From Calothrix membranacea FACHB-236 (GTDB lineage: Bacteria; Cyanobacteriota; Cyanobacteriia; Cyanobacteriales; Nostocaceae): a stretch of DNA of 64,000 nucleotides. The notes under the pieces are model-generated. The model had not been told where the DNA came from and did not search any database. It saw nothing but the letters and a program-made list of their open reading frames with translations. The stretch is taken from NCBI RefSeq assembly GCF_014696315.1, contig NZ_JACJPX010000002.1:186001-250000 (forward strand), given 5' to 3'. The stretch's first letter is position 1, and every line of letters begins with the position of its first letter. Below, piece by piece: positions 38,244 through 48,087 of the stretch. The position numbers were made by a program, and so were the translations under genes.

Positions 38244-39125
38244 ATGCAACTTCAGCCGGAAACAGCTTCAACAATTAAGAATATTGCCCAGGATAGCAGT
38301 GATGAGAATTCTCTAGTTAAGCGTATTAGTAGAGTCTTCATTATTGCCTATAAAGAATCTACTCAGGAGTTAGAAGAATTATTAACAAATCAAGGGTTTA
38401 GCAGCGAAGTTCTCAGACAGGAACGCAAAACAGAATATCAAAGCTACTCTCGGAGTTATCTTTGTCTTTTAAACCATCGCACAGCTTGGGAAAGGGCGAT
38501 TAAAGAAACTCAAGCAACGATGATTATTGAGGCAGACTTTGTACCAGTAGTTAATTTTGGCAAGCTGCCTTTACCCTTTAATCCTCACCAAAGTAATGTA
38601 GGAATTAGTTGGCTATACACTTGTGCGCCACAAATATATTACGTTTCACCTGATGGTTATGCTGAAGGCTTTTCTGCCTCAACTGTAGCTTATATTGTCA
38701 CTCCTGAAAGTGCCAGATTTTTAATAGAACTTGCTGAAGAAATTCGCACCCAAGTAGGAGAAACTAACTATTCTAGTTGGGACTCAACTATTGATAGTTT
38801 TCTCCGACGTAAAGGTCTGAAAAACTATATTCCTTGGCGGAACTATGGCGAACATGGAGGATTACCAAATCCAGAGCATCATAAGAATAATCTCAGCAAA
38901 ACTCATCGTGCTGATGTCCTCTACGGTAAACTTGCCTTCATGCCCTTGTATGTTGTCAAAAATAGTAAACTCAATTTGTTTGGGGTAAGATTTTTGGCAA
39001 GACTTAAGGGTATTGCCCGTCTGGGAACTGGACGCTTTCTGCGAGTGAAAGTACTCCAAGGTTCTAACTTTCCTCTGCGGCTACTCTGGTTTGCAATTTT
39101 GAGACAGTTAACAAGGAATTTTTAA
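38244..39125 (+). CDS. LPS-type glycosyltransferase (GT25-like)
   Basis: 293 residues. The core resembles GT25 beta-galactosyltransferase-like proteins: RVFIIAYKESTQELEELL at ~28-45, SYLCLLNHRTAWERAI at ~73-88, IIEADFVPV at ~95-103 (the ExD pair), and FSASTVAYIVTPESARFLIE in the middle. These transfer sugars to lipopolysaccharide or surface glycans. It lies directly behind hpsE, suggesting they act in the same surface polysaccharide pathway. The basic, hydrophobic C-terminus may associate with the membrane. The sugar is unknown. Confidence 0.75.
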   Translation: MQLQPETASTIKNIAQDSSDENSLVKRISRVFIIAYKESTQELEELLTNQGFSSEVLRQERKTEYQSYSRSYLCLLNHRTAWERAIKETQATMIIEADFVPVVNFGKLPLPFNPHQSNVGISWLYTCAPQIYYVSPDGYAEGFSASTVAYIVTPESARFLIELAEEIRTQVGETNYSSWDSTIDSFLRRKGLKNYIPWRNYGEHGGLPNPEHHKNNLSKTHRADVLYGKLAFMPLYVVKNSKLNLFGVRFLARLKGIARLGTGRFLRVKVLQGSNFPLRLLWFAILRQLTRNF

Positions 39126-39408
39126 CAAAAATAACAGGGTATAGGGAAATCCCCACCCAATACTGCTCGGTTAAGGATTTTCAACTCGGAATTTGTTTTG
39201 GGGAAATGGTGAAAGGGTAAGGGTTAAAGGTTTTTTCTTGCCCCTTTACCCCTTCCCCTTTTGTCCGTAATCGACAAGTATTGAATCCCCACTCATACAT
39301 CAATAATCAAATCTTAAAAATCTTCTCCGTGAAATTTCATACTCAAATTTGAACTGGAGTTCACAGTCTGCGCTAGGGTAGGAATTGACACTAGATTTGT
39401 GATTTCCT

Positions 39409-40824
39409 GTGCTGCCTTGTAAACGTCCGGCTATATTTCTGAGTTTGGCTGTTTTACTCACTTCGTTAACAGCCTGCGCTAACAGTCCCACTGCTCAAAA
39501 CCTTGAGCAGTCTTTGGCGGCTGATCCTCAGTTGCAAAATAACCCAGTTGTGTTTGGAGAAGCTAAGGATAGCCAACAGCAAGCACAGCAGAACGAATCA
39601 ACAGTTAAATTACCAACTGATTTTCCGCAAGATATTCCTTTATATCCCAACGCTAAATTAGAAGCAGTTACACCACCTAGCGGTACAGAAAACAGCACAT
39701 CCACTCGCTGGCTAAGTTCTGACCCCAGCAATTTTATTGCCAACTTCTACCGCGAACAATTGCAGGCGAACAATTGGCAGATTTTACAACAACCGACAGA
39801 TGATTTATCAGGCGTTTTTGAGGCGCGTCGCAATGATTTGCAGGTGAAAGTTTCTATTCAAGCTCAATCAGTAACTAACCCTACACCAAATCAACCACAA
39901 ACAGCCACCCAATTACTGATTGAGTATCTTCCTGCAGCTACAGCCACGGCACAACCTACACCAACTACTAATCCTAGCGAAACTACTACCACCACAACGT
40001 CTAACAATATTCCCCAACCTGGTAATCCAGAATTTATTGGCCCTATACTACCTGCAAACGTGGCGACACAGCCAGCAAATACATCTAATAGCCAACAGGT
40101 GGCGACAGTTACCGGGGAAGCTCAAGAATTTAGCGATTTGAATAAAGTACCTCAAGAACTGCGGCAACACATTCAAGATTTAGCAAAATTAGGAGTTTTA
40201 TCTCCAGACTCTTCAGTTAATAAGAGCAACTCCAATACTACAAGTAACCTATTTGCGCCTAGTAAAACCATAAATCGTAGAGAGTATGCTCGTTGGCTAG
40301 TGGCTGCTAATAATGCCATGTATGCTAATAACCCAGCTAAACAGATTCGCTTAGCATCAGAAAGCGCTCAACCAGCTTTTAGTGATGTGTCCTCAAAAGA
40401 CTCTGATTTTCCTGTGATTCAAGGATTAGCCGAAGCTGGATTAATTCCAAGTCCCTTGTCTGGGGATACTACAGCAGTTTTATTCCGTCCTGATGCACCC
40501 CTAACAAGGGAGCAGTTGTTACTGTGGAAATTACCTTTAGATACTCGCCAAGCTTTACCATCAGCGAATTTAGAGGTGGTGAGGCAAACTTGGGGTTTCC
40601 AAGATGCAGGGAAAATTGACCCGAAAGCTTTAAGAGCAGTGTTAGCTGATTACCAAAATGGCGAACAATCAAATATTCGCCGTGTATTTGGATATACAAC
40701 CCTATTCCAACCGAAAAAACCTGTAACTCGTGCAGAGGCGGCGGCGGCTTTGTGGTACTTCGGCATTCAGGGTGAAGGAATATCGGCTGTTGATGCTTTG
40801 AAGTTAAAGCGTCCACAAACTTGA
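39409..40824 (+). CDS. S-layer homology (SLH) domain lipoprotein
   Basis: 471 residues from GTG at 39409; a TGA codon eight bases before the start in the same frame rules out a longer form. A lipoprotein signal peptide ends at the lipobox LTAC (cysteine ~23). A conserved domain at ~65-150 (DFPQDIPLYPNAKLEAV...NFYREQL) is followed by a Thr/Pro-rich linker (~165-190, including TTTTTTSN), then an SLH module in the C-terminal half (INRREYARWLVAANNAM, AFSDV, VIQGLAEAGLIPSP, then FRPDAPLTREQLLLW and KKPVTRAEAAAALWYFG). It is probably anchored at the outer membrane or thylakoid with SLH contacting peptidoglycan or pyruvylated polymer. Confidence 0.8.
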   Translation: MLPCKRPAIFLSLAVLLTSLTACANSPTAQNLEQSLAADPQLQNNPVVFGEAKDSQQQAQQNESTVKLPTDFPQDIPLYPNAKLEAVTPPSGTENSTSTRWLSSDPSNFIANFYREQLQANNWQILQQPTDDLSGVFEARRNDLQVKVSIQAQSVTNPTPNQPQTATQLLIEYLPAATATAQPTPTTNPSETTTTTTSNNIPQPGNPEFIGPILPANVATQPANTSNSQQVATVTGEAQEFSDLNKVPQELRQHIQDLAKLGVLSPDSSVNKSNSNTTSNLFAPSKTINRREYARWLVAANNAMYANNPAKQIRLASESAQPAFSDVSSKDSDFPVIQGLAEAGLIPSPLSGDTTAVLFRPDAPLTREQLLLWKLPLDTRQALPSANLEVVRQTWGFQDAGKIDPKALRAVLADYQNGEQSNIRRVFGYTTLFQPKKPVTRAEAAAALWYFGIQGEGISAVDALKLKRPQT

Positions 40825-41167
40825 TACTTTAGTGCAAATTCATGTCTTACTTAAGTAAGCTGACTCAGTTTTTCGTACGGACTACAAACTGTACTGATAT
40901 TTGGCATGAAAGTCTAAAAATTTTTTGTAAAACAAATGTAGATCGTATATAAAAATTCAGTGAATTTAGGCAATTACAGCATTTTTAGCTTATATTTTGG
41001 AAGTAATAAAAATTGTAGATTGTCTCATTAAAAACACGTAAATGAGTTTGAAGACTTGAGGTCAAAGATTAATTTTGCCAAACTTCAAACCCATGCCAGT
41101 GTATCTATTGAGAAACTTGGCATTTTTTAATTAAGACGTACCAAATTATAACCAGAGTTGCACGATC
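40825..41167. other. Intergenic region with a possible terminator
   Basis: ATGCCA (41093-41098) pairs with TGGCAT (41118-41123), which runs into five Ts, 40 bases before the GDSL gene. Given its position it could terminate read-through from the SLH gene or act as an attenuator. No ORF is seen. Confidence 0.4.
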
Positions 41168-42325
41168 ATGAAAAAACGCTTTGTCGCAGCAGGCTTTATT
41201 CTTTTCTCTTTTATGTTGCCATCGAAAGCAACTGCTGCACAATTTAGTGGGATTTACGTATTTGGGGACAGTCTTTCAGATGCAGGTAATGTATACAACT
41301 CTACTATAGACCCCAAGACAGGAGTAGGATTTCCACCGCCGCCTTACTTTGACGGAAACTTTTCCAATGGGCCTATCTGGATAGATGAGCTTGCTAAGAA
41401 ACTGCAATTAGATAGTTCTCCTACTCTTTATACTGATGTTGCCAAGGGTGCTGCGCCGAAAAACGGCATTAACTATGCTTTTGGTGGAGCTACTAGCATA
41501 GATAAAAATACTATTTCGCCGCTTTTACCTGGCTTTCAACAGCAGATAGCAGCATTTACAACGCCACTTTTTCCAACTAAAAATGCTGACTCAAACGCAC
41601 TTTATGTATTGTGGACTGGTGCGAATGATTATTTACCTACGAATGCTGATCCCAATTATTTTAAACCTTTGACAGATCCGACCAAGACAATTACAAGTTT
41701 AAAACAAGCGATCGCATCTCTAGCTGATGTGGGGGCTAAAAATATTCTGGTAGTTAACTTACCCGATTTAGGCCAGCTACCTCGCGCTAACAATCTCGAT
41801 CCTACTTTTCCTTTACCTCCAGAAACCCCAGCAGCAGAAGTTTCCCAAGCTCTCACAGATTTGACTAAAGAGCATAACTCTGATTTATCAGATGCGATCG
41901 CTGATTTAAACAAAGTCCTCAATCCTGATGTCAAACTCATCAGTCTGGATGCTAATTCTGTATTTACAGATATTATGAACGATACAAAAAATATGCAGGG
42001 GGTCAAATATGGTTTCAAAGAAGTGGCAAAACCTTGCCTAGTTGATCCATCCTGTGCAGCTGACCCAAGCATCCAAAATCAATATTTCTTTTGGGATGGG
42101 CTTCATCCCACAACTGCTGCTCATAAAGTCTTAGGAGATTACGCCTTTCAGCAAATCGAAAAATCTATGCAGCCAGTCCCCGAACCCTCTACAGCATTGG
42201 GGACTGTGGCTATCGGTGCTTTTGGTGCAGCAGCTTTACTTAAACGCAAACGCAAACAATCTCTGCTTAAGACAGTAAGTCTGGTTCCTGCTGGACAATC
42301 AACTCATACAAAGGTTGAAAACTAA
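41168..42325 (+). CDS. SGNH/GDSL hydrolase with PEP-CTERM sorting signal
   Basis: 385 residues. The signal peptide ends near residue 24 (ATAA). Block I YVFGDSLSDAGN carries the catalytic Ser35; block III contains TGANDY; block V FWDGLHPT carries the catalytic Asp and His. This makes it a secreted esterase/lipase-like enzyme of the thermolabile hemolysin/GDSL type. The C-terminus has the full tripartite PEP-CTERM tag: VPEPST, a hydrophobic stretch (ALGTVAIGAFGAAALL) and KRKRK, implying processing by an exosortase encoded elsewhere. About 20 extra residues follow the basic cluster. Its last 59 bases overlap the convergent aldolase gene. Confidence 0.9.
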   Translation: MKKRFVAAGFILFSFMLPSKATAAQFSGIYVFGDSLSDAGNVYNSTIDPKTGVGFPPPPYFDGNFSNGPIWIDELAKKLQLDSSPTLYTDVAKGAAPKNGINYAFGGATSIDKNTISPLLPGFQQQIAAFTTPLFPTKNADSNALYVLWTGANDYLPTNADPNYFKPLTDPTKTITSLKQAIASLADVGAKNILVVNLPDLGQLPRANNLDPTFPLPPETPAAEVSQALTDLTKEHNSDLSDAIADLNKVLNPDVKLISLDANSVFTDIMNDTKNMQGVKYGFKEVAKPCLVDPSCAADPSIQNQYFFWDGLHPTTAAHKVLGDYAFQQIEKSMQPVPEPSTALGTVAIGAFGAAALLKRKRKQSLLKTVSLVPAGQSTHTKVEN

Positions 42326-43043
42326 ACCAGCCTAAATCATGGCCGCCTACTTGTTGATGTGCCAAGCTAGCTGATTCTGGCCTAATTAGTTGAGGTTTAC
42401 CAGCCGCCTCAGCAAGTAACTGGGCTTGACAAGAACGCTCCATTGTGATGAACCACCAAGCAGTTTCATCAACTGAATGACCAACTGTTAATAAGCCATG
42501 ATTCTTCAGAATTATGGCTTTATTTTGTCCTAAAGTTTCGGCAATTCGCTGACCTTCAGCAACTTCCAGAACTACTCCTGTATAGTCATCAAATAGACTA
42601 TGGTCTTGGTAGAAAGCACAAGCATCTTGGGTTAAGGGGTCAAGCAGACGACCAAGACTAGACCAACTTTTACCATAAACCGAATGGGCATGAGCTGCGG
42701 CTATGACATCAGGACGCGCTGCATGGATTTGGGAATGAATCGCAAAAGCTGCGCCATTGATGGGGCGATCGCCTTCGACGATTTCGCCTGTTTGGTTTAC
42801 TAAAATTAGATCACTAACGCGAATTAAAGCAAAGTGTTTTCCTAAGGGATTAACCCAGAATTGATCGGGATTTTCTGGATCGCGTACAGTGATATGACCT
42901 GCAATACCTTCATCAAATCCAAAGCGGGCGAATAGTCGGAATGCGGCTGCTAGGCGTTGCTTGCGGTGTAGCCGTTCTTCTTTTAACGAAGCAAAGGTGG
43001 GTTGCTGAAAAAAGTTTGGCTTGGCCCTGGATATTGCTTGCAT
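42267..43043 (-). CDS. Class II aldolase/adducin family protein
   Basis: 258 residues. Zinc-binding class II aldolase (fuculose-phosphate aldolase/adducin head) fold: GFDEGIAGHITVRDP near residue 47, the metal His pair AAAHAHSVYGKSW in mid-protein, and KNHGLLTVGHSVDETAWW near residue 180. Related enzymes cleave or epimerise sugar phosphates; this branch, common in fungi and cyanobacteria, has no settled substrate. It is convergent with the GDSL gene with a 59-base coding overlap, and divergent from the M42 peptidase. Confidence 0.85.
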   Translation of the reverse strand: MQAISRAKPNFFQQPTFASLKEERLHRKQRLAAAFRLFARFGFDEGIAGHITVRDPENPDQFWVNPLGKHFALIRVSDLILVNQTGEIVEGDRPINGAAFAIHSQIHAARPDVIAAAHAHSVYGKSWSSLGRLLDPLTQDACAFYQDHSLFDDYTGVVLEVAEGQRIAETLGQNKAIILKNHGLLTVGHSVDETAWWFITMERSCQAQLLAEAAGKPQLIRPESASLAHQQVGGHDLGWFSFQPLYELIVQQEPDLLS

Positions 43044-43113
43044 TTTGACCCTTGAATATGTGATTTTCCGTAAAAATCTTTATACTTAATTGTTAGCTTA
43101 AAATCATAGCTCT

Positions 43114-44157
43114 ATGTGGGATTACGAGCATTTATTCAAAATTATTGCAGAATTGGTGATGCATCATTCTCCCAGTGGTGTAGAAACCGAAATTAACCAA
43201 TTTTTACTGCAAGAATTTGCCAAACTGGGTGTAGAAGTATGGAGCGATCGCGCTGATAATGTCATTGCCAAAATTCCTGGTAAAAATCCTGACCGAGCAA
43301 TTGCGATTACTGCTCACAAAGACGAAATTGGTGCAATTGTCAAAACTATTGGCGATGACGGACGCGTAGAAGTCCGCAAACTCGGTGGCTCTTACCCGTG
43401 GATTTATGGTGAAGGTGTTGTAGATTTATTGGGCGATGCCGAAACTATTAGTGGTATTCTCAGTTTTGGTTCTCGTCATGTTTCCCATGAATCGCCCCAA
43501 AAAGTCCAGCAGGAAGATACTAGCATCAAGTGGGAAAATGCTTGGATTGAAACCAAATGTAACACTGCTGAGTTAGAAGCAGCCGGCATTCGTCCTGGAA
43601 CGAGAATGGTAGTTGGTAAGCATCGCAAGCGTCCCATTAGATTAAAGGATCACATCGCCAGTTACACTCTGGATAATAAAGCTTCGGTGGCAATTCTGCT
43701 AGCACTAGCGCAACAACTCAAACAACCAGCAGTAGATGTTTATTTAGTCGCCTCAGCCAAAGAAGAAGTAGGAGCCATCGGGGCGCTATTTTTCACCCAA
43801 AATCAAGTATTGGATGCTTTGATTGCTTTGGAAATTTGTCCTTTATCTAGCGAATATCCGATTGAGGATGGTAAAAGCCCGGTAATTCTCTCTCAAGATG
43901 CCTACGGTATATATGATGAGACGCTGAATGGGCAACTATGCAATTGTGCTAAACAGATAGATATACCAGTGCAGCTGACTATTTTGAGTCAGTTTGGTAG
44001 CGATGCTTCAATTGCCATGAAATTTGGCCATGTAGGGCGTGCTGCTTGCTTGGCATTTCCGACCCAAAACACTCATGGCTATGAAATTGCTCATTTAGGC
44101 GCGATCGCTAACTGCATATCTTTGTTACAAAACTTTTGTGAAAACTATCCTGCTTGA
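43114..44157 (+). CDS. M42-family metallopeptidase (glutamyl aminopeptidase-like)
   Basis: 347 residues, typical of M42. Metal ligands and catalytic residues sit in order: AITAHKDEIGAIV (His/Asp, ~67-79), the bridging Asp in YTLDNKASVAILLA (~190), the Glu pair in SAKEEVGAIGA (~218-228), and a C-terminal His in TQNTHGYEIAHLG. M42 enzymes are cytosolic, tetrahedral dodecameric aminopeptidases active on short peptides, here presumably for peptide turnover. It has its own promoter region, divergent from the aldolase gene. Confidence 0.88.
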   Translation: MWDYEHLFKIIAELVMHHSPSGVETEINQFLLQEFAKLGVEVWSDRADNVIAKIPGKNPDRAIAITAHKDEIGAIVKTIGDDGRVEVRKLGGSYPWIYGEGVVDLLGDAETISGILSFGSRHVSHESPQKVQQEDTSIKWENAWIETKCNTAELEAAGIRPGTRMVVGKHRKRPIRLKDHIASYTLDNKASVAILLALAQQLKQPAVDVYLVASAKEEVGAIGALFFTQNQVLDALIALEICPLSSEYPIEDGKSPVILSQDAYGIYDETLNGQLCNCAKQIDIPVQLTILSQFGSDASIAMKFGHVGRAACLAFPTQNTHGYEIAHLGAIANCISLLQNFCENYPA

Positions 44158-44546
44158 CTAGATGACTGTCAGTGACTGCGATCGCATATCTTCCACCATT
44201 TATGCAATACTCCAAAAGCAACAATTTTTCCGTTTAAAGCAAATACCTGATTTTTTATGATTTTTTACCCTAGGAAGAAAAGATATTTAGACGGTATAAA
44301 TTTATAGTGAGTACGTCAGTTTCCAGTAGGGTTAACGCATTTTCTTGCCAAACTTGTTTCCATCAAGGATTAAGTTTACCCAATGTTAGTATTGGGTAAA
44401 ATTATAATCCTTATGTATACAACCTCTAGAGTTGAGATTCGTTAGCCCTGCTGTTTTTGTTTTATTAAAATAAAATTTTTTTTTCATTACTTGGCTAGAT
44501 TTTTATTGTCAATTCAATTAAAAATTAATCAATAGGAGAAAACATA
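44158..44546. other. AT-rich intergenic region
   Basis: No ORF, RNA gene or clear hairpin recognised. The last bases carry AGGAG (about 44534), the ribosome site of the next gene. Confidence 0.45.
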
Positions 44547-44804
44547 TTGGTTAACAAAAATGATTTTCTCTATGCCCGTAGCCGCTACTATGGACAGATT
44601 AAGCCTGAAAATCTAGCTTTTAATGCTAATTTGCAAGAATTTAGCCAGCGCATTACTTATATTTCTAACTTAGTAACAAGTGGAAAAATACCTTCCCATG
44701 AAGCTTATCAACATATAAAGGCTCTTTGGAAGGGACTCAAGCTTAGTAAAAAACAATTGAAAATAGGTAAAGAAACTCCAGAGACTTTTTCTGAAGACTT
44801 ATAG
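44547..44804 (+). CDS. DUF7219-like small conserved protein
   Basis: 85 residues from a TTG start. The start is supported by AGGAG eight to nine bases upstream and by the lack of an in-frame ATG before FLYARSRYYGQ. The sequence NDFLYARSRYYG...LAFNANLQEFSQRITYISNLVTSGKI...EAYQHIKALWKGLK matches a small cyanobacterial family of unknown function (recorded, as I recall, as DUF7219). It is soluble, helical and basic. It stands alone. Confidence 0.7.
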   Translation: MVNKNDFLYARSRYYGQIKPENLAFNANLQEFSQRITYISNLVTSGKIPSHEAYQHIKALWKGLKLSKKQLKIGKETPETFSEDL

Positions 44805-45093
44805 CTGGAATTTGAGATTTTTTAAAACATAAATTCAGATTTTATTGATGTTTATCCTAATTGGCTACAAAGTTCATTTATAGGGTTACCTAGTCTAGTG
44901 AAGTAAAAATTAATCAGTGTGTATCTGTCTTGAAAAGTTTGCGCGTTCGGGCTTCCCGGTGCAAAACTTTTCGCTGCGTTTATCCTCTTCCATTCCTGCG
45001 GAACGGTACGCGAACAGCGGTTAATTATTTTATGGCTGTACCTCACTGTACACCAACATAGGAACCGCTATATGTCACACTTTACTTAATGAA

Positions 45094-45165
45094 AGCCGAT
45101 GACGGGATTTGAACCCGTGGCCTGCTGATTACGAATCAGCTGCTCTACCACTGAGCCACATCGGC
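45094..45165 (-). tRNA. trnT-CGU: tRNA-Thr (anticodon CGU)
   Basis: A 72-nt cloverleaf: acceptor GCCGATG/CATCGGC, D-arm with GCTC-AGTGGTA-GAGC, anticodon stem GCTGA/TCAGC around loop TTCGTAA (anticodon CGT, reading ACG threonine codons), and T-arm with GGGTTCAAATCCC. The discriminator base is T. CCA is not encoded. It lies 34 bases upstream of the divergent DUF3493 gene. Confidence 0.95.
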
Positions 45166-45200
45166 GTACACAATCCAAGATTGTAGCATAATTTTGACTC

Positions 45201-45470
45201 ATGGTAGAACCAAATCCAAAAAGTCGCCTTAACCCTGAACAATATGCCCGCCTCAAAGCTGAAATGGCAGCGCCTTACCGAGGCTTGCGAAAATTTATCT
45301 ATGTCGCTTGTGGCGCGTCTGGGATGATTGGCGTTTTCGTATTTTTTTTTAGACTGCTGGCTGGGCGAGATATCGATAACAGTCTGTCTAACCTACTGCT
45401 GCAAATAGGAATTGTGGCGCTGATGGTATTTCTCTGGCGTTGGGAACAGCAAAAGCAAAAACGCTCTTAA
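45201..45470 (+). CDS. DUF3493 membrane protein (LPA3-like)
   Basis: 89 residues with an N-terminal soluble part (RLNPEQYARLKAEMAAPYRGLRKF, the DUF3493 hallmark) and two membrane spans (GASGMIGVFVFFFRLLA and LLLQIGIVALMVFLWRW). The plant relative LPA3 helps photosystem II assembly; a role in the cyanobacterium is inferred only by homology. The small size is normal for the family. Confidence 0.82.
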   Translation: MVEPNPKSRLNPEQYARLKAEMAAPYRGLRKFIYVACGASGMIGVFVFFFRLLAGRDIDNSLSNLLLQIGIVALMVFLWRWEQQKQKRS

Positions 45471-45803
45471 ATTTATTAGATGTTCTTAAGTTCCTAGAAC
45501 ATCTGTAATTTTTGAGATTAGCTTAAAGAAAAATAACAATTTTAGTTGCAAAACCTGATACCAAGGTACTGCTATTTCTTTATATATCTTTATCATATTT
45601 AAGTTAATTAACGATAGTTGAATTTTTGAAATATAAAGTCAGAAAAAATAAAAACAATCTTAGGAAATCAAAAAATAGAAATTTTTCTGAGAAACTAAAA
45701 ATTGTTGAAACGAGGTCAGCCAATATAAAGACCTTGAATATAAATAAGCCAATTTAAATAAGGGTCAGCAACATTTTGAGACCCTAAATTTAAGGAAAAT
45801 CAC

Positions 45804-45855
45804 AAAAATAAAAGCGCTAAGACTGACAATTTGTTAACTTGGCGCTTTTATTTTT
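45804..45855. terminator. Bidirectional terminator-like hairpin
   Basis: A 14-bp perfect stem, AAAAATAAAAGCGC (45804-45817) with GCGCTTTTATTTTT (45842-45855), extended by UAAG/CUUG, with a 16-base loop. T-rich on the plus strand and equally on the minus strand, it separates DUF3493 from the convergent SLH/DUF1565 gene. The rest of the 45471-46097 spacer shows no gene. Confidence 0.65.
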
Positions 45856-46097
45856 GCGAATTCATAATTATGAGGAAATAAGTTCGTAGTCAGGAGTAAT
45901 ATCCTAAATTCTGAGGCACATTTTGTGCTATCTACAAACTTATCAACATTACATTCATGAACAGGCTACTAGTGGTTAAGCACATCAATTCGGTATTAGA
46001 ATAATTCGTAGTTATGACCAGAAAGCTGTATTTTTTAGCACTCAAATTACTGACTACGAATCGGTCAAAACTTTTGCGAGCGACCACTAACATTCAT

Positions 46098-47774
46098 CTA
46101 TGGAACCTGCACTACATAAGAAGACGGAATTGCTGGGGCACGTCCTGCATTAACTAGTGCTTGGTAAACAAACGCAGCAACTTCTGCCCTAGTAGCATCA
46201 CGATTAGGATTAAGTTGCTTGACTGTGGGATAGTTGATCACTAGTTGCCGTGCTGTAGCAGCAGCAACTTGATTCAGCGCATATTTGGGAATCTGCGCCG
46301 CATCACTATAAAAAGTGAGGATATTTTGATTATCCGCAGTTAACCCAAGACCACTAGCTAAAGCAACTAAAGCTTGCACTCGAGGAATTTGCTGCTGTGG
46401 TTTAAATGTACCATCAGGATATCCAGACACAAATTGGCTTTGGTAAGCAGATTGGATAGCAGCATAAGCCCAAAAATTACTTGGGACATCCTTAAAATTA
46501 ATTGCTGGGCGTTTAGATGCTGGTGTCAAAGCCTTGGTGATAATAGTAGCGAATTGAGCACGTGTTACCGGATCGTTTGGTTTAAAGGTGCCATCAGGAA
46601 AGCCAGCAATAATTTTTTGAGAGGCTAAAGCTTCGATATAGGCTTTAGCCCAGTAACCTGTAGGTACATCGTTAAAGGCAGTAGCACCGCCAACGTTTGC
46701 CGCCACAAAATCGACTGAACCATTAATGCGCTTTTGATCGATATCATTGCCAACAGCGACAATCTGATTTTTAGTAGCATTATTTACGTCATAACGAGTG
46801 TTGTTACGGATGAGATTACCACCAGGACTTTCATTTGTACCCAAGTCTGGTGCAGCATTAACAGTTGCTACAACACCATCCCGCTTATTGTTCTGAATAA
46901 CATTTTTACGTAGTATAGGTTTACCCGTTTCTGAGATAAAAAGACCGTCTTGGTTTTCGATAATTTGGTTTTCTGTAATTAAAGGTGTGGAAGTTCCACC
47001 AATTGCCAAACCAAAACCAGTATTCTGAAACAAGTTATTCCGAATTTCGCCTTGGGCAGTTTTAGCTACAGAAACCCCATTACCTGAGTTCTGCACGAAG
47101 ACATTGTTTTCGATTTTGGGATTTCCTGTCCCCGTGACAAAAACTCCCTCTCTAAGACTTTGAGTAAACGTATTATTTGTGATCAGGGGATTAGTGGATT
47201 CCACCCACACACCTGTACCCCGTTGATTGGGGTTGGTTACAGTTAGACCTGCGATCGTGGTGCTATTATCCGCCAAAATTGTAATATCCTGTCTGGCAAA
47301 TGTTTTACTGGTGTAGAAACCTCCACCTGTAATTAATATTCCCTGACCTTTGGTGGCTTCATCACCTCGTAGAGTTACTCCTGGTTTGAGGATGAGTGGA
47401 AAAGTTTCTCCACTTTGTTGATTATAAGTACCAGGCGCTAATTGAATGACTGTCCCGGCTTGGGCTTTAGTCAGGGCAAAAGTAATAGTTTTCAAAGCAG
47501 CGGCTTGTGTTGTACCTGCAGCAGTATCTGAACCAGTTGCTGAGTTTACATAAATTACAGTTGCAGCTGCTGGAGTTTGGGCTGTCAGAGTAGGAGTAAT
47601 ACCTGCTTGCCGAGTGGAATCGGCATTTACTACGCCAGGTAATAGTGTTAAACCACTGGAAACCACTAAAACAGTACTAAGTCCGGCTCTTAATGGTAGA
47701 TTAGATGTGAGGATACTGCCAAAAATAGGGCAAAAACCTTTCGCTGGAATAATTTGAAAACCCCGATATTTCAT
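46098..47774 (-). CDS. DUF1565 beta-helix protein with C-terminal SLH repeats
   Basis: 558 residues from the ATG at 47774; the frame stays open to 47858, but the extension lacks signal-peptide character. A signal peptide (LPLRAGLSTVLVVSSGLTLLPGVVNA) is followed by a DUF1565/right-handed beta-helix region starting YVNSATGSDTAAGTTQAAALKTITFAL, with parallel-helix repeats such as NNTFTQSLREGVFV and NNVFVQNSGNGVSV. Three SLH modules fill the C-terminal ~190 residues (FNDVPTGYWAKAYIEAL, NFKDVPSNFWAYAAIQSA, then a diverged third). It is likely a cell-surface or outer-membrane-tethered protein, possibly polysaccharide-binding or -degrading. Confidence 0.82.
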   Translation of the reverse strand: MKYRGFQIIPAKGFCPIFGSILTSNLPLRAGLSTVLVVSSGLTLLPGVVNADSTRQAGITPTLTAQTPAAATVIYVNSATGSDTAAGTTQAAALKTITFALTKAQAGTVIQLAPGTYNQQSGETFPLILKPGVTLRGDEATKGQGILITGGGFYTSKTFARQDITILADNSTTIAGLTVTNPNQRGTGVWVESTNPLITNNTFTQSLREGVFVTGTGNPKIENNVFVQNSGNGVSVAKTAQGEIRNNLFQNTGFGLAIGGTSTPLITENQIIENQDGLFISETGKPILRKNVIQNNKRDGVVATVNAAPDLGTNESPGGNLIRNNTRYDVNNATKNQIVAVGNDIDQKRINGSVDFVAANVGGATAFNDVPTGYWAKAYIEALASQKIIAGFPDGTFKPNDPVTRAQFATIITKALTPASKRPAINFKDVPSNFWAYAAIQSAYQSQFVSGYPDGTFKPQQQIPRVQALVALASGLGLTADNQNILTFYSDAAQIPKYALNQVAAATARQLVINYPTVKQLNPNRDATRAEVAAFVYQALVNAGRAPAIPSSYVVQVP

Positions 47775-48087
47775 TTTTGATGTCTGTGAAGTGCTGAATG
47801 AAGTTACCTTAACAATAAGGTGGTAGGTGACAGCTATTAAGCTGCCAAACCCATGCAAAACTATACCGGATCGTCAGCAATTGATCAGCTAAATTTCACA
47901 GATAAATTACAGAATTTATATTATTTATCACTAAAAATTTTTGTAAAGTCACTTCGGGAACTGATATCACTCGATCCTTGACAGCTTTTCTTCAGCGGGT
48001 ATCAATACATATCTAGTCCAAGATTGGCTACTAGATTGTGTAGAAATATCATTTTCACCACAGCCAGCCTTTGGGAAATCAACAGAG
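47775..48087. other. Divergent promoter region
   Basis: Spacer between the SLH/DUF1565 gene and the DUF1400 gene. It must hold both promoters, but I see no clear motif. No gene. Confidence 0.4.
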
